Both the position numbers and the translations under genes were made by a program. From Alteromonas sp. 1_MG-2023 (GTDB taxonomy: Bacteria; Pseudomonadota; Gammaproteobacteria; Enterobacterales; Alteromonadaceae): 64,000 nucleotides of DNA. Location of the stretch: NCBI RefSeq assembly GCF_030547075.1, contig NZ_JAUOQH010000001.1, forward strand, positions 406,921-470,920. The letters run 5' to 3'. Positions 19,805 through 29,157 of the stretch are shown one piece after another; positions within the stretch are counted from its first letter, which is position 1, and each line of letters begins with the position of its first letter. The notes beneath the pieces are model-generated. The model saw only the letters and a list, made by a program, of their open reading frames with translations. It was not told the DNA's origin and searched no databases.

Positions 19805-20479
19805 ATGCGTCCACCAGAGTCTCCACCTGAAAATCCCACCACATTATTGGCCCGTTGCGATGCGATTGCGGGCTTAACCTTGGGAGAATTGGCCGCTATG
19901 GCAGAGGTCGCCATACCAGAGAACTTACAACGTCATAAGGGTTGGCCGGGTATGTTGATTGAACGCTGGCTAGGTGCCAGTGCAGGCTCTAAGCCTCAGC
20001 AAGACTTCCCTGAGCTAGGCATTGAGCTTAAAACAATTCCTATCGATGCCAACGTTATGCCCCTTGAAACCACCTATGTGTGCTACGCCCCCTTACTCAT
20101 GCAACCAGGGTTGACGTGGGAAACCAGCAATGTGCGTAACAAGATTCAACAAGTGTTGTGGATGCCCATTGAAGGAGACAGGCGTATTCCATTGGCACAA
20201 CGAAGAGTGGCTAGTGCGTTTTATTGGCAACCCAGTGCACAAGAAGATGCAATATTAAAACAGGACTGGGAAGAATTAACGGAACAAATAATCACGGGGA
20301 ACGTTGAATCGATTACTTCTCGCCAGGGCGAGGCGCTACACCTTCGCCCTAAGGCTGCTAGCGGCAAAGTATTAACCGACGCCTTAGGACCACAAGGAGA
20401 ACGAATAAAAACCCGCCCTCGTGGATTTTATCTGCGCAAAACCTTTACTCAGCATGTGCTGCACAACGCCTTTCGCTAA
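19805..20479 (+). CDS. mutH: DNA mismatch repair endonuclease MutH
   Basis: MutH nicks the unmethylated strand at hemimethylated GATC sites when activated by MutS and MutL. The 224-residue protein matches the E. coli length (229). The metal-binding catalytic motif is present as Asp in DFPELGIELKT with the Glu and Lys of ELK. MutH implies Dam methylation in this organism, relevant to the GATC cluster near 53.1 kb. The frame is open further upstream, but ATG 19805 gives the family N-terminus. It is divergent from rppH and its last four bases overlap the end of the gene on the opposite strand. Confidence 0.95.
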   Translation: MRPPESPPENPTTLLARCDAIAGLTLGELAAMAEVAIPENLQRHKGWPGMLIERWLGASAGSKPQQDFPELGIELKTIPIDANVMPLETTYVCYAPLLMQPGLTWETSNVRNKIQQVLWMPIEGDRRIPLAQRRVASAFYWQPSAQEDAILKQDWEELTEQIITGNVESITSRQGEALHLRPKAASGKVLTDALGPQGERIKTRPRGFYLRKTFTQHVLHNAFR

Positions 20480-21561
20480 TGAGGCTCTTGGCTGTTACGC
20501 AAATACTTAACCAAAACATCGCCCATGAACTTGTCAGAGTTGAGCCCTAAGCGTTTCGCGACTTTTGCTATTTTGGCGTCACTCCGTAACAGCACATTTT
20601 TGGCATAGTCCAACCGGTACTGATACACGAAGCCTCGAAAGTTTTTCTTAAGTTCAAGGTGCAGGGCGATGGCCAATGTAGTTGGGTCTACACCTGCTTC
20701 ATCACTGAAGTCTTTCAAGGTTAGCCCAATTTTCTTATAATTTTTGCCATCAATCATGGCCCGTTTCGCTTGACCAATCACTGCTCGCATTTCTGCGGGC
20801 TTTGCCGCGCCTTCATCAAGGCGCTCGTAATGAAGCGGAGAAGGAGACGTTACTCTAGGAAAAGTAAGACCGAATAACACCACCAGCAATGAAACACCCA
20901 AAGCCATATGATGTAAGCTTTCCCAAAACGGCACTATAAAAAAGCCAAAGGTGGCGGCAGTCACCAGCAATATACTGGCAAAAGCCACAACCACAGTATT
21001 TGCCATTACACTGGCGAGTCGTGGCACCCGAAACTCTTGAACATCAGCCACCTGCTCAGGTAAATTTCGATGGTACATTTGAATATGCTCGGTAATGAGT
21101 ATGCCAATTAGTAACACACAAAACCCGGTAGTGAGGGATGCCAAGTAAGCAGGCCATAGCAATAGGGGGTGGCCGCTAGGTGAGGCGTCTAACCACTGTA
21201 GTTTGTCTGCAGTAGGAATGAGCAATATCGTAAACTGTATTATTACCGCTACCCAGAAAGGCACCCACAGTCGTGATCGTGTCGAAGGATAGGCCAATAG
21301 CATCGGCTTAACTACTCGGTAACAGCATGTCATTAGCAGCACCGCAAATACGTCTGACAGTCCATACAAAGGCGCCAGTTGCGTTAATTGCCACAACCGC
21401 ATCCATTCATCTAGCATGAAGACTGGCCAGCAGAGTATGGCAGCTGCTAGCCAACGGTTTTGAAAAATGCGGTGACGATAAAAAACGAACCTTGCTACCA
21501 CAATAAAATAGAATAACAGCGCCGTATAAAGGGCATAGTTATACACCATATCTGTTCTCAC
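20476..21561 (-). CDS. Membrane-anchored AraC-like transcription regulator
   Basis: The first 240 residues contain about seven hydrophobic membrane segments. The C-terminal 90 residues look like a divergent AraC-type DNA-binding domain: LTLKDFSDEAGVDPTTLA as the first helix-turn-helix, then FVYQYRLDYAKNVLLRSD and AKVAKRLGLNSDKF as the second. A membrane sensor coupled directly to DNA binding is the likely design. The signal and target genes are unknown. It follows the CYTH-CHAD gene by 37 bases and may be co-transcribed with it. Its 3' end overlaps mutH by four bases. Confidence 0.75.
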   Translation of the reverse strand: MRTDMVYNYALYTALLFYFIVVARFVFYRHRIFQNRWLAAAILCWPVFMLDEWMRLWQLTQLAPLYGLSDVFAVLLMTCCYRVVKPMLLAYPSTRSRLWVPFWVAVIIQFTILLIPTADKLQWLDASPSGHPLLLWPAYLASLTTGFCVLLIGILITEHIQMYHRNLPEQVADVQEFRVPRLASVMANTVVVAFASILLVTAATFGFFIVPFWESLHHMALGVSLLVVLFGLTFPRVTSPSPLHYERLDEGAAKPAEMRAVIGQAKRAMIDGKNYKKIGLTLKDFSDEAGVDPTTLAIALHLELKKNFRGFVYQYRLDYAKNVLLRSDAKIAKVAKRLGLNSDKFMGDVLVKYLRNSQEPH

Positions 21562-21598
21562 CTAAGCGCATCCTTGTTTCGCGATGTATCTGGCATCA

Positions 21599-23104
21599 TT
21601 ACCAGTAAATATCCCGTTCTAACGCCACTTCTCGGGTTCTCTCCATGACTTTAACGAGTACGGTTAGCTTGCTGCTCGTCCACTTACTTAACTCATCTTG
21701 CGTTTCCAATTCGGAGTCTTGTACCGCTTGGCGAAGCATAAGTAACGCGTTCAGCTCCTCTATACCGGTTAATAAATCTAACCAAGGCGCTCTGAAGTTA
21801 CCCCGCTCTTCTAAAAATAAGTCACCCAGTAAAAAACCACTCCATAAGGTTTGTCGAAGCACAACTTCTACCAAGGTGTAGTTGGCGGGGCCCATGGTTT
21901 TATTCGCAGGCATACTTTGTTGAACTGTTTGCCAACCTTGAGATAACCACCCTTTAGCATGATCTGATACCAGTAAGTCATACCCAGTCGCTTCTCTACG
22001 CCAAGGTTTGGCATTAATGAGGTCGATAGCTTGCAGCTTAATATCGGTCGCCATGCTATCGAAAAATAAACTCGCGGGATCATGGGCATGCAACAGCCCT
22101 GCTTTACGCCCCTGCAAATAACTGACAATAGCCGGGTGTTTGCTTAAGGTTTTATGAAACAAGCTCTTTTTAGACAATAAGTACCGTAAACTCTGTAAAT
22201 CGTCTTGCCATGCCCACTGCTGTGCATACGCAATGAGCTTTTTATGCAACGCAAGCATTTCAGGGCACTGTAAAACAGGTAAATACAGCGAAACACTTTG
22301 TAGCAACAAGCGTACGCTTTTGGCCACCTCGGCTAAGGTTTTAATAGAACCACTTTCAATAAACACATGTTCGTGATGCTGCCAATGAGCTAAGGCCAAT
22401 TGCAGTGCACTTGAAAATGCCTCTTCGGTAGACGTCTTAGGATCGAGTGCTAAGAAGTCTGGCAAAGGTTTTACTTTGGCGTTAAAGCCATGCAATAACT
22501 GGTAACCCTGCGCCGCTTTAGAGACGTCACTTAACCTAACATCCATGCAGCTGTTAATATGGGTTGCCAATATAAACAGGCTATCTAAGTCACCTGTTTG
22601 CAGTTCAAGCTCAATTTCGTTAATAGGTGAGCTGGCTTTATCTGTGGCTGCTTCGCCGCAATCAAGCACTACTTCCACACGACTTTGCTCTACCTCAACA
22701 ATATAAGCATGGCGAGTAAAGTGAGTACTGAATTGCTTCTCCAGTTTGCTATTCATGCTGGCGATATTCCAGCGAGATGGCCACACGGAACTATCAAACA
22801 GTGTTAAGTCGGGTTCTGGCGTATCGAGGTCAACGTTATATTCTGCCCGTTGATGCAACCCACCACTGACTTTGCCGTTGGTTTTAAGGGTTTGCTCGTA
22901 GCGACCATTATTGCCACGCACACGAAAGCCCATCTTACTTTCTTGAAAATCGTGCCCTACGGTATCGTAGTAGTCGTTTTCAAGACGCAGTTCGGTGTGA
23001 GATACCAATGTAATATTATTTTTCTCAAAAAGAGGAAGTACGCGGTCTTTGAAAGCGTGATGCGCACCTTCTTGAGTTACAAATTTCAGTTCAATTTCAG
23101 ACAT
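21599..23104 (-). CDS. ygiF: CYTH-CHAD inorganic triphosphatase (YgiF type)
   Basis: The N-terminal CYTH domain (residues 1-200) starts with the EIELK form of the ExExK motif, which binds triphosphate through metal and basic residues. The C-terminal half (about 220-501) is a helical CHAD domain, believed to bind polyphosphate. E. coli YgiF hydrolyses inorganic triphosphate. The frame is open to 23137, but the ATG at 23104 places the catalytic motif at the N-terminus as in relatives. It is divergent from ygiM, the same neighbourhood as in E. coli. Confidence 0.92.
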   Translation of the reverse strand: MSEIELKFVTQEGAHHAFKDRVLPLFEKNNITLVSHTELRLENDYYDTVGHDFQESKMGFRVRGNNGRYEQTLKTNGKVSGGLHQRAEYNVDLDTPEPDLTLFDSSVWPSRWNIASMNSKLEKQFSTHFTRHAYIVEVEQSRVEVVLDCGEAATDKASSPINEIELELQTGDLDSLFILATHINSCMDVRLSDVSKAAQGYQLLHGFNAKVKPLPDFLALDPKTSTEEAFSSALQLALAHWQHHEHVFIESGSIKTLAEVAKSVRLLLQSVSLYLPVLQCPEMLALHKKLIAYAQQWAWQDDLQSLRYLLSKKSLFHKTLSKHPAIVSYLQGRKAGLLHAHDPASLFFDSMATDIKLQAIDLINAKPWRREATGYDLLVSDHAKGWLSQGWQTVQQSMPANKTMGPANYTLVEVVLRQTLWSGFLLGDLFLEERGNFRAPWLDLLTGIEELNALLMLRQAVQDSELETQDELSKWTSSKLTVLVKVMERTREVALERDIYW

Positions 23105-23281
23105 ATTTGCGCAGGGGCACACGAGATAATATAGCAACCTTACCTGTGTCCAAACTAATTCGCAATGGCACTGTTAACTGGTTGCGATGAAATTAACCAG
23201 TAGACAAAAGTGGAACAAACTTGCCTTTATCGCGGTCAACCAATACCATCTCCATGTTTTAGACGAGTATTTGGACTACCT

Positions 23282-23884
23282 ATGATTCGAAAGTGGTTAG
23301 CAGTTGCCCTTTTTGCATGCTCTTGCCAAGCGCTGGCTCTTCAAGAGAGCGATACGCTAGAAGCGTCGTCGTCGCACTATATTCGCGACGATTTATTTAT
23401 TTTCCTACACACTGGACCGGGTCGGAACTACCGTATTCTAGGGTCTGTAGAGGCAGGCACCCCGATTACTGTGCTAGACCGCGATGCTGATGCTGAGTTC
23501 ACGCAAGTGACCGATGATGAAGGTCGTAAAGGGTGGGTTGAATCTAAGTTTGTGAGCACAGAAATGTCGCAAGCGGAAAAACTTCCCATGCTAACTGAAC
23601 AGTTAGCTCAAAGCCAAACCAGCTTACAAACTACGCAACGTGAAAATGCGAACCTGCGCCAGCAACTTAATGATGCTCGCCAGCAGATTACGCAACTCAG
23701 CACTGACACTGAGCAACAAAGCAAAGATATTCAACGCTTAAGTGCGCAGGTAGAAAGTGCAGATAAAGATGAACTGGTCACCTGGTTTACCCGTGGCGGT
23801 ATTGTTGCTGGTGCAGGTATATTGCTTGGCGTATTGCTAACTTATATGCCGAAAAAGCGCAACCGCAGTAAAGAGTGGATGTAA
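23282..23884 (+). CDS. ygiM: SH3-domain membrane protein YgiM
   Basis: This is a 200-residue protein with a signal peptide (MIRKWLAVALFACSCQALA) and a bacterial SH3 domain (about 30-95: YIRDDLFIFLHTGPGRNYR through GWVESKF). A coiled coil of about 70 residues follows (EQLAQSQTSLQTTQRENANL and on), then a C-terminal membrane anchor ending KKRNR. The layout matches the TIGR04211 family. The function is not established; SH3 domains of this kind often bind cell-wall peptides. ATG 23282 is selected over the upstream open frame because it starts the signal peptide. Confidence 0.93.
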   Translation: MIRKWLAVALFACSCQALALQESDTLEASSSHYIRDDLFIFLHTGPGRNYRILGSVEAGTPITVLDRDADAEFTQVTDDEGRKGWVESKFVSTEMSQAEKLPMLTEQLAQSQTSLQTTQRENANLRQQLNDARQQITQLSTDTEQQSKDIQRLSAQVESADKDELVTWFTRGGIVAGAGILLGVLLTYMPKKRNRSKEWM

Positions 23885-23929
23885 TCAGCCTGCGTTTCAC
23901 TTCATGGGTGACGTTAGCTAAATAAAACA

Positions 23930-23960
23930 AATAAGCGGCTAAAAGCCGCTTATTTTTTGT
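23930..23960. terminator. Intrinsic terminator after ygiM
   Basis: The 11-bp stem AATAAGCGGCT (23930-23940) and AGCCGCTTATT (23944-23954) has a three-base loop and is followed by a T-rich run. It also separates the convergent efflux operon. Confidence 0.85.
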
Positions 23961-23967
23961 TTTTTCT

Positions 23968-25338
23968 CTAGTTGGCTAGATTAGCCGGTTCGTGAAGCTC
24001 TAGCCTAACATGGTAACCATTGGTTACTGCACCAGCTTCAAATTCCCACTTAAGTTTATCGGTTAATTTACTGATTAACTTCAACCCAAGTCCATAGCCA
24101 GTATCATCTAGTGAAGGAGCATAATCGCCCTCACCCGCCGTCTTCTTCCCCTCTTCGCTAAAGCGGCTTAGCACTTCATGGTTTTCTACCGTTAACGTAT
24201 TGCCATCGAGTTCAATTTTTACCAAACCACAATCCGTGTGTTGGAAAGCGTTTCGAATAACATTGCCGATAATAATTCTGCATGCGGTTTCTGGAAGATA
24301 CATCTCGGTTTTAGGAATATGCAGTTCAACTTGAACGCTTTTGCCTCTTAATAAGTACCCTAAATCATCACAAAGCTGCCCCACCATCTTAGACACCTCT
24401 ACGTTATGATAGGGTAAGGTTTGATCGTTATCACGGGCTAGCCACAGAAGGGTTTCAGTTAAATCAGTCATGGTTTTAGATGCATTATCAATGCGTACTA
24501 GGGCGTTCGTACCTATGCTGCTTTTCATGCCTGACGGGGCTTTTTCAAGCTGTTGCTGCTCTTGCTGCTGTTCCTTAATTAACACCCGCTGTAATAGCTC
24601 GGTACTGCTTCTAATGACTGCTATAGGGGTGCGAAGTTCATGACTTGCATGATTTACAAAGGTACGTTCACGTTCTAGGGTTTGCTTAACACTTTGCAAG
24701 CTATTGTGAATAAGGGAAGCTAACACATTAAGTTCTTGGTATCTAAACCTAGGAATGGGGGCATCCAGTTGTTTTTCATCTAACCCAGCGGCCCACTGCT
24801 GAAGCATTTCAACGGGCTTAGTAACGCTTCGCATAATCAAGAGCAGAATAACGGCGAAAACACCCAGTGCCGTTAGCCCAATAATAATACTCACTAATTC
24901 ATGGCTTAACCAAATAGGCCTATGCCTTTCGCCTTTAGGCGCGCCGAATACTTGTGACACATAGCGAACCTGCCCGTTTTCAAGGGGAACCATTACCAGA
25001 AAACGCGCCGCGTTAGGGCGAGTGAAAAACCAGTCTCTTTCTAGGTTTTTTTGTAGTTCATAGGGAACCAGCTTTTTGCCTAAGAATGCTTTTTTGATTT
25101 CTTCAGGCTGCTGCTCAAACGTAGCGCTAATGTAGAAATTCAATACACTTTCGGGAGAGTCTTCAGAAATATCTGAATTGGCTGCCACTCGGGTCATGGT
25201 GACGCGCATCATGCCATCCATGCCTTCAAAAAAACGGTCGGCAGAAAAAATTGAAAATAGAGTAATGAGCACACTACCTACCGCCAGCAATGTCCATAAA
25301 ACATACCGTCGTAAGCTTAAATGCAAGCCTTTAACCAT
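23968..25338 (-). CDS. Sensor histidine kinase of efflux operon
   Basis: This is a membrane sensor kinase with transmembrane segments near residues 13-33 and 145-170 and a periplasmic sensor of about 110 residues between them. HAMP-like linker, HisKA with His in NHASHELRTP, and HATPase with NVIRNAFQHT and GYGLGLKL follow. The linker after the H-box contains a Gln-rich tract (KEQQQEQQQLEKA). The ATG at 25338 has GAGG at better spacing than the ATG at 25347; both overlap the regulator gene. It is last of five genes in the efflux operon and probably controls it through the partner regulator. Confidence 0.92.
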   Translation of the reverse strand: MVKGLHLSLRRYVLWTLLAVGSVLITLFSIFSADRFFEGMDGMMRVTMTRVAANSDISEDSPESVLNFYISATFEQQPEEIKKAFLGKKLVPYELQKNLERDWFFTRPNAARFLVMVPLENGQVRYVSQVFGAPKGERHRPIWLSHELVSIIIGLTALGVFAVILLLIMRSVTKPVEMLQQWAAGLDEKQLDAPIPRFRYQELNVLASLIHNSLQSVKQTLERERTFVNHASHELRTPIAVIRSSTELLQRVLIKEQQQEQQQLEKAPSGMKSSIGTNALVRIDNASKTMTDLTETLLWLARDNDQTLPYHNVEVSKMVGQLCDDLGYLLRGKSVQVELHIPKTEMYLPETACRIIIGNVIRNAFQHTDCGLVKIELDGNTLTVENHEVLSRFSEEGKKTAGEGDYAPSLDDTGYGLGLKLISKLTDKLKWEFEAGAVTNGYHVRLELHEPANLAN

Positions 25339-26011
25339 GACCTGCATCCTCGGCTAGATAGAAGCCACTATTCGGCTTACTTAATACTGAAATAGAGGCA
25401 TTAGCTTGCTCTAAGCCTTTGCGCAGATGATGCATATGCACCTTTAACACGTTGCTTTCTGGCACACTGTCTTTCCAAGCCGCTTCAATAAGACGCTCGC
25501 GACTCACTACATCCCCTTTGGCCTGCATTAGCTTTTTAAGTAACGCATAAGTAATAGGACTGAGTTTAATGTCGTTGCTTCCCGCTAGCGCTTGTTGGCC
25601 ATTGATTTTTAAGGTGACGTTACCCATAACTACCTGATTCACTTGTGCAGAACGGCGCCCCGATAACGCGGTTACCCGTGCGACTAATTCCGCCATCGCA
25701 AAAGGTTTAATTAAGTAGTCGTCAGCCCCTTTTTGAAATCCGGTGAGCTTGTCTTCTAGTTGGTCACGGGCGGTAAGCATAATAACAGGTGTATCATTAC
25801 CTTCATTACGCATGCGTTCACATACGCTAAAGCCATCTAAACGAGGTAAATTGATATCAAGCACGAGTACATCATATTGATGCTGATTTATAAACTGCAG
25901 TGCCGCCACGCCGTTACTGGCATGGTCGCATTGCATATCTTCTAGTTCTAAGTAGTCAAGAACGTTACCGGCTAACCCAATATCATCTTCAACTAACAAC
26001 ACCCGAATCAT
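25331..26011 (-). CDS. OmpR-family response regulator of efflux operon
   Basis: The 226-residue protein has a receiver with acidic pair in VEDD, phospho-Asp in VLDINLP and Lys in LIKPF, and a C-terminal winged helix (ending HMHHLRKGLEQANA and the wing SKPNSGFYL). ATG 26011 with AAGGTGA upstream is preferred to the GTG at 26020. The pump gene lies 14 bases upstream and the kinase gene overlaps downstream. A natural target is the repeat pair in the operon promoter at 31933-31950. Confidence 0.95.
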   Translation of the reverse strand: MIRVLLVEDDIGLAGNVLDYLELEDMQCDHASNGVAALQFINQHQYDVLVLDINLPRLDGFSVCERMRNEGNDTPVIMLTARDQLEDKLTGFQKGADDYLIKPFAMAELVARVTALSGRRSAQVNQVVMGNVTLKINGQQALAGSNDIKLSPITYALLKKLMQAKGDVVSRERLIEAAWKDSVPESNVLKVHMHHLRKGLEQANASISVLSKPNSGFYLAEDAGHG

Positions 26012-26025
26012 TACTTTCACCTTAT

Positions 26026-29000
26026 TTAACCCGCCACTTGTATGGCAGCGTCTTTGGTTTTCTTACCTAGCTTCGCTACATCTTCATAAATTAACAGCAA
26101 TGCTGGAATTAATACTAGTGTAATGGCTGTGGCAAATAAAATACCGTACCCCAAGGATGCCGCCGCAGGTATTAAGAACTGTGCTTGTATAGAGGTTTCC
26201 CCCAATATGGGGTACAAGCCTAAGAAGGTGGTAACGGACGTTAATAATACTGCTCGTAGGCGACTTGAGCAGGCTTCTACTACTGCGTCTTGCACCTTCA
26301 AACCGGCTTCTTTTAATGCATTGTAGCGAGACACCAATAACAAGCTGTCATTTACCACCACACCGCTTAACGCCAATATACCATTCAGTGACAGTATGCT
26401 AAGCATTAACCCGTTACTCCAATGTCCTAGTACCGCGCCTACAATACCGAAGGGTATGGCGGTCATAATAATCAGCGGTTGAACGTAGGATTTAAGCGGA
26501 ATAGCAAGCAGCGCGTAAATAGAAATTAACGCTAATACAAATACACCTTCCATTGAGCTTTGTGTTTCTTCTTGCTGCTCGGCTTCACCAGCAAAATGCA
26601 AAGATAAATCTTGGTACTGACGAGATAACGTCGGCACAAAGCTTTCGTTTAAGTAATTCACTAGTTCAGTGGCGGTTATCACGTCACTGTCTACCGATGC
26701 ACTAACAGTCAGTGCTCGAAGGCCATCAATACGGACTACCTGCTTTTGCTGTACGTCAGGGGTCATGGTTGCAATTACACTTAATGGTACAACGGTACCA
26801 TCGCCTAAACGAACCCGCGTATTCATTACATCAGATGGGTCTCTTCTGTCTTCTTCTGGGTAACGCACGCGGACTTTCACTTCATTTTTATTACGCAGGT
26901 AACGCTGTACTATTTCACCACCAAAGGCTTTTAACAACTGCTGTGATAAGCTTTGGGTGTCCATGCCCATAGCTCGTCCTTCAGGCGTTAACTCAAAGCG
27001 CATCATGGCTTCACCTGGCGTTAGCGAGCTTTCTACACCAAATACACCATCAATGTTATTTAAAGCTTCTTGAAATGCTAAGTTTGCAGCCGTTAACGTA
27101 GCGTCGTCGATACTTTTAAGCTCTACGTTAAACGCATCAACTAATTCCCTTCTCGCCTGAATTTTTAGCTTTTTGACCGCTTCTAAGTTTCCGCTTAGGG
27201 CGGTCCAGCGCGCAGCCAACTCATCTAAGGTGTAGGGCTGCTCTTCTGCTAGTGATATTGTAATCGTGCCACTTTGATCGCCGCTAGCTGTCACCTGCAG
27301 GCTTTTCATACCACTTTCATCTGCACCTTTTTCTTCTACCAATTGTTTATCTGCTTCAATGGCAGCGCGTTCCAGACGTAGTAAATTTTGTTCGGTTTGA
27401 CCAAAACTAGCATCACTATAAAGAGACAAATTCGCTGATACAGTATCGCCCTGCATACTAGGGAAAAAGCCCACTCTTACCGCACCGGTTAGCGGTAGAC
27501 TCATCACCAATATGAACAGTGCAATAAAGAGCAAAACAGCAGCATAACGATATGTAATTGTGGCGCTTAGTGCCGGTTGGTAAAGCTTTTCGTTGAACCA
27601 GTTTAAACCCTTGTCAGCGCCATCTTGCACTTTACCCCACAGTCCAGCAATACCGCTTTTGGTGGTTTTTTTGGTGGGTAAATGCGCTAAGTGAGATGGT
27701 AGAATTAACTTAGACTCTACTACAGACAACAAAAGGCAAAGGGTAACAATAGTGCCGAACTGAGAATAAAGAGTGCCAAGGCCTCCCGATACATTAGACA
27801 ACGCAAAGAAAGTTGCAACAGTGGTTAACACACCGAATATTGTTGGAACGGCAACCTTTCTGGTACCTTCAATAGTGTTGGCCAGTGTATCTCCATAGCG
27901 CTGTCGTGTGGAATAAACACTTTCACCCACGACCACCGCGTCATCAACGACAATGCCTAACGCCATAATGAAACCAAAAGTAGTCATTTCATTAAGGGTC
28001 ATGCCCGTGTAAGAATCGGTCATGAAATATAAGGCGCCGAAGAATATAAACGGTAAACCTGCAGCAACCCAAAATGCCACGCGTAAATTTAAAAATATGG
28101 CTAAGGTGATAAAAACTAGCACTATCCCCATTAAGGCATTGCTGGTTAGCAAATCCAAACGCTCGGTAATTAGGGTGCTTCTGTCATACCAAGTTTCAAG
28201 TTCAACGCCCTCAGGTAATAACCCTCTCTCGTGCCAATCATCAACCACAGCATGAGCCTGAGCAACCATATCGGTGACATCACCGTACTTGTCCATTAAT
28301 ATCTGTAAACCGTAACCATTTTGACCGTTATATCTTGCTAAAGAGTAACTATCGTCGGCAAAAATATCGGTAACTTCGGCAATATCGCCTACAGTTAATA
28401 CAGTACCATCATCACTAGTAACTAAGGGAATTTTAGCAAAATCAGCGGCGTAATAAGCCTGCTCTGATGCCTTTAATCGAATGACTTTTTGTTCATTGCG
28501 TAAGCTTGTAGTAAGCGCTGTACTGGACTCTTCATTAATACGGTCTGCAACGTCAGACATGGTTAAGCCGTACGCTTGCAGTTTCGCTTCGTCAATTTCT
28601 ATCGACATCATAGGGTCGATGAAGCTAGCGGAATCAACATCTCTAATATCATCTTGAGCAAGCAGATCACGCTCTAATTGCTCACCTAAATATTGCAACT
28701 CAGCATGACTCGCATCACCATATAATTGTACCCAAAGTACATGTTCATCTCGGGTAGCCTTGTCGATAATGGCGTTTTCAGCATCAGAAGGTAAATTGGA
28801 AATACTGTCGACTTCATTCTTAATGTCATCAAACAATACATCCAAGTCGTAATCGGTTTCTTTTTCGACCCGTACATTTGCCCCCGATGAATTAGATGTT
28901 GACGTAATGCGCTTGATACCCGGAACGGTTTCTAACGCGTTCTCTATTTTAATCGCAATACCTTCTTCGGCCTGCTCGGCGTCTCCGCTATCATAAACCA

Positions 29001-29157
29001 TAGAAATAGTGACAAATCGAGGATCCATGCTTGGAAAAGCTTCTTTTCTAATGTCACTGTATGACACCATGCCTAAGATTATTAGACCCACCATCAAAAG
29101 GTTTGCTGCTACCGAGTTTTGTGCAAACCACGCGATTATCCCCTTGTGACTATTCAT
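26026..29157 (-). CDS. RND efflux transporter permease (HAE-1 type)
   Basis: This inner-membrane proton antiporter of 1043 residues forms the pump of a tripartite efflux system. It has the family's twelve membrane segments and two large periplasmic loops (about 40-330 and 560-860). The proton-relay pair is Asp-Asp in MALGIVVDDAVVVGES in segment four. The sequence is nearer to the short-loop HAE-1 group than to AcrB of E. coli. ATG 29157 overlaps the adaptor gene by eight bases; a TTG at 29172 is also in frame. The substrate is not predictable from sequence. Confidence 0.95.
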   Translation of the reverse strand: MNSHKGIIAWFAQNSVAANLLMVGLIILGMVSYSDIRKEAFPSMDPRFVTISMVYDSGDAEQAEEGIAIKIENALETVPGIKRITSTSNSSGANVRVEKETDYDLDVLFDDIKNEVDSISNLPSDAENAIIDKATRDEHVLWVQLYGDASHAELQYLGEQLERDLLAQDDIRDVDSASFIDPMMSIEIDEAKLQAYGLTMSDVADRINEESSTALTTSLRNEQKVIRLKASEQAYYAADFAKIPLVTSDDGTVLTVGDIAEVTDIFADDSYSLARYNGQNGYGLQILMDKYGDVTDMVAQAHAVVDDWHERGLLPEGVELETWYDRSTLITERLDLLTSNALMGIVLVFITLAIFLNLRVAFWVAAGLPFIFFGALYFMTDSYTGMTLNEMTTFGFIMALGIVVDDAVVVGESVYSTRQRYGDTLANTIEGTRKVAVPTIFGVLTTVATFFALSNVSGGLGTLYSQFGTIVTLCLLLSVVESKLILPSHLAHLPTKKTTKSGIAGLWGKVQDGADKGLNWFNEKLYQPALSATITYRYAAVLLFIALFILVMSLPLTGAVRVGFFPSMQGDTVSANLSLYSDASFGQTEQNLLRLERAAIEADKQLVEEKGADESGMKSLQVTASGDQSGTITISLAEEQPYTLDELAARWTALSGNLEAVKKLKIQARRELVDAFNVELKSIDDATLTAANLAFQEALNNIDGVFGVESSLTPGEAMMRFELTPEGRAMGMDTQSLSQQLLKAFGGEIVQRYLRNKNEVKVRVRYPEEDRRDPSDVMNTRVRLGDGTVVPLSVIATMTPDVQQKQVVRIDGLRALTVSASVDSDVITATELVNYLNESFVPTLSRQYQDLSLHFAGEAEQQEETQSSMEGVFVLALISIYALLAIPLKSYVQPLIIMTAIPFGIVGAVLGHWSNGLMLSILSLNGILALSGVVVNDSLLLVSRYNALKEAGLKVQDAVVEACSSRLRAVLLTSVTTFLGLYPILGETSIQAQFLIPAAASLGYGILFATAITLVLIPALLLIYEDVAKLGKKTKDAAIQVAG

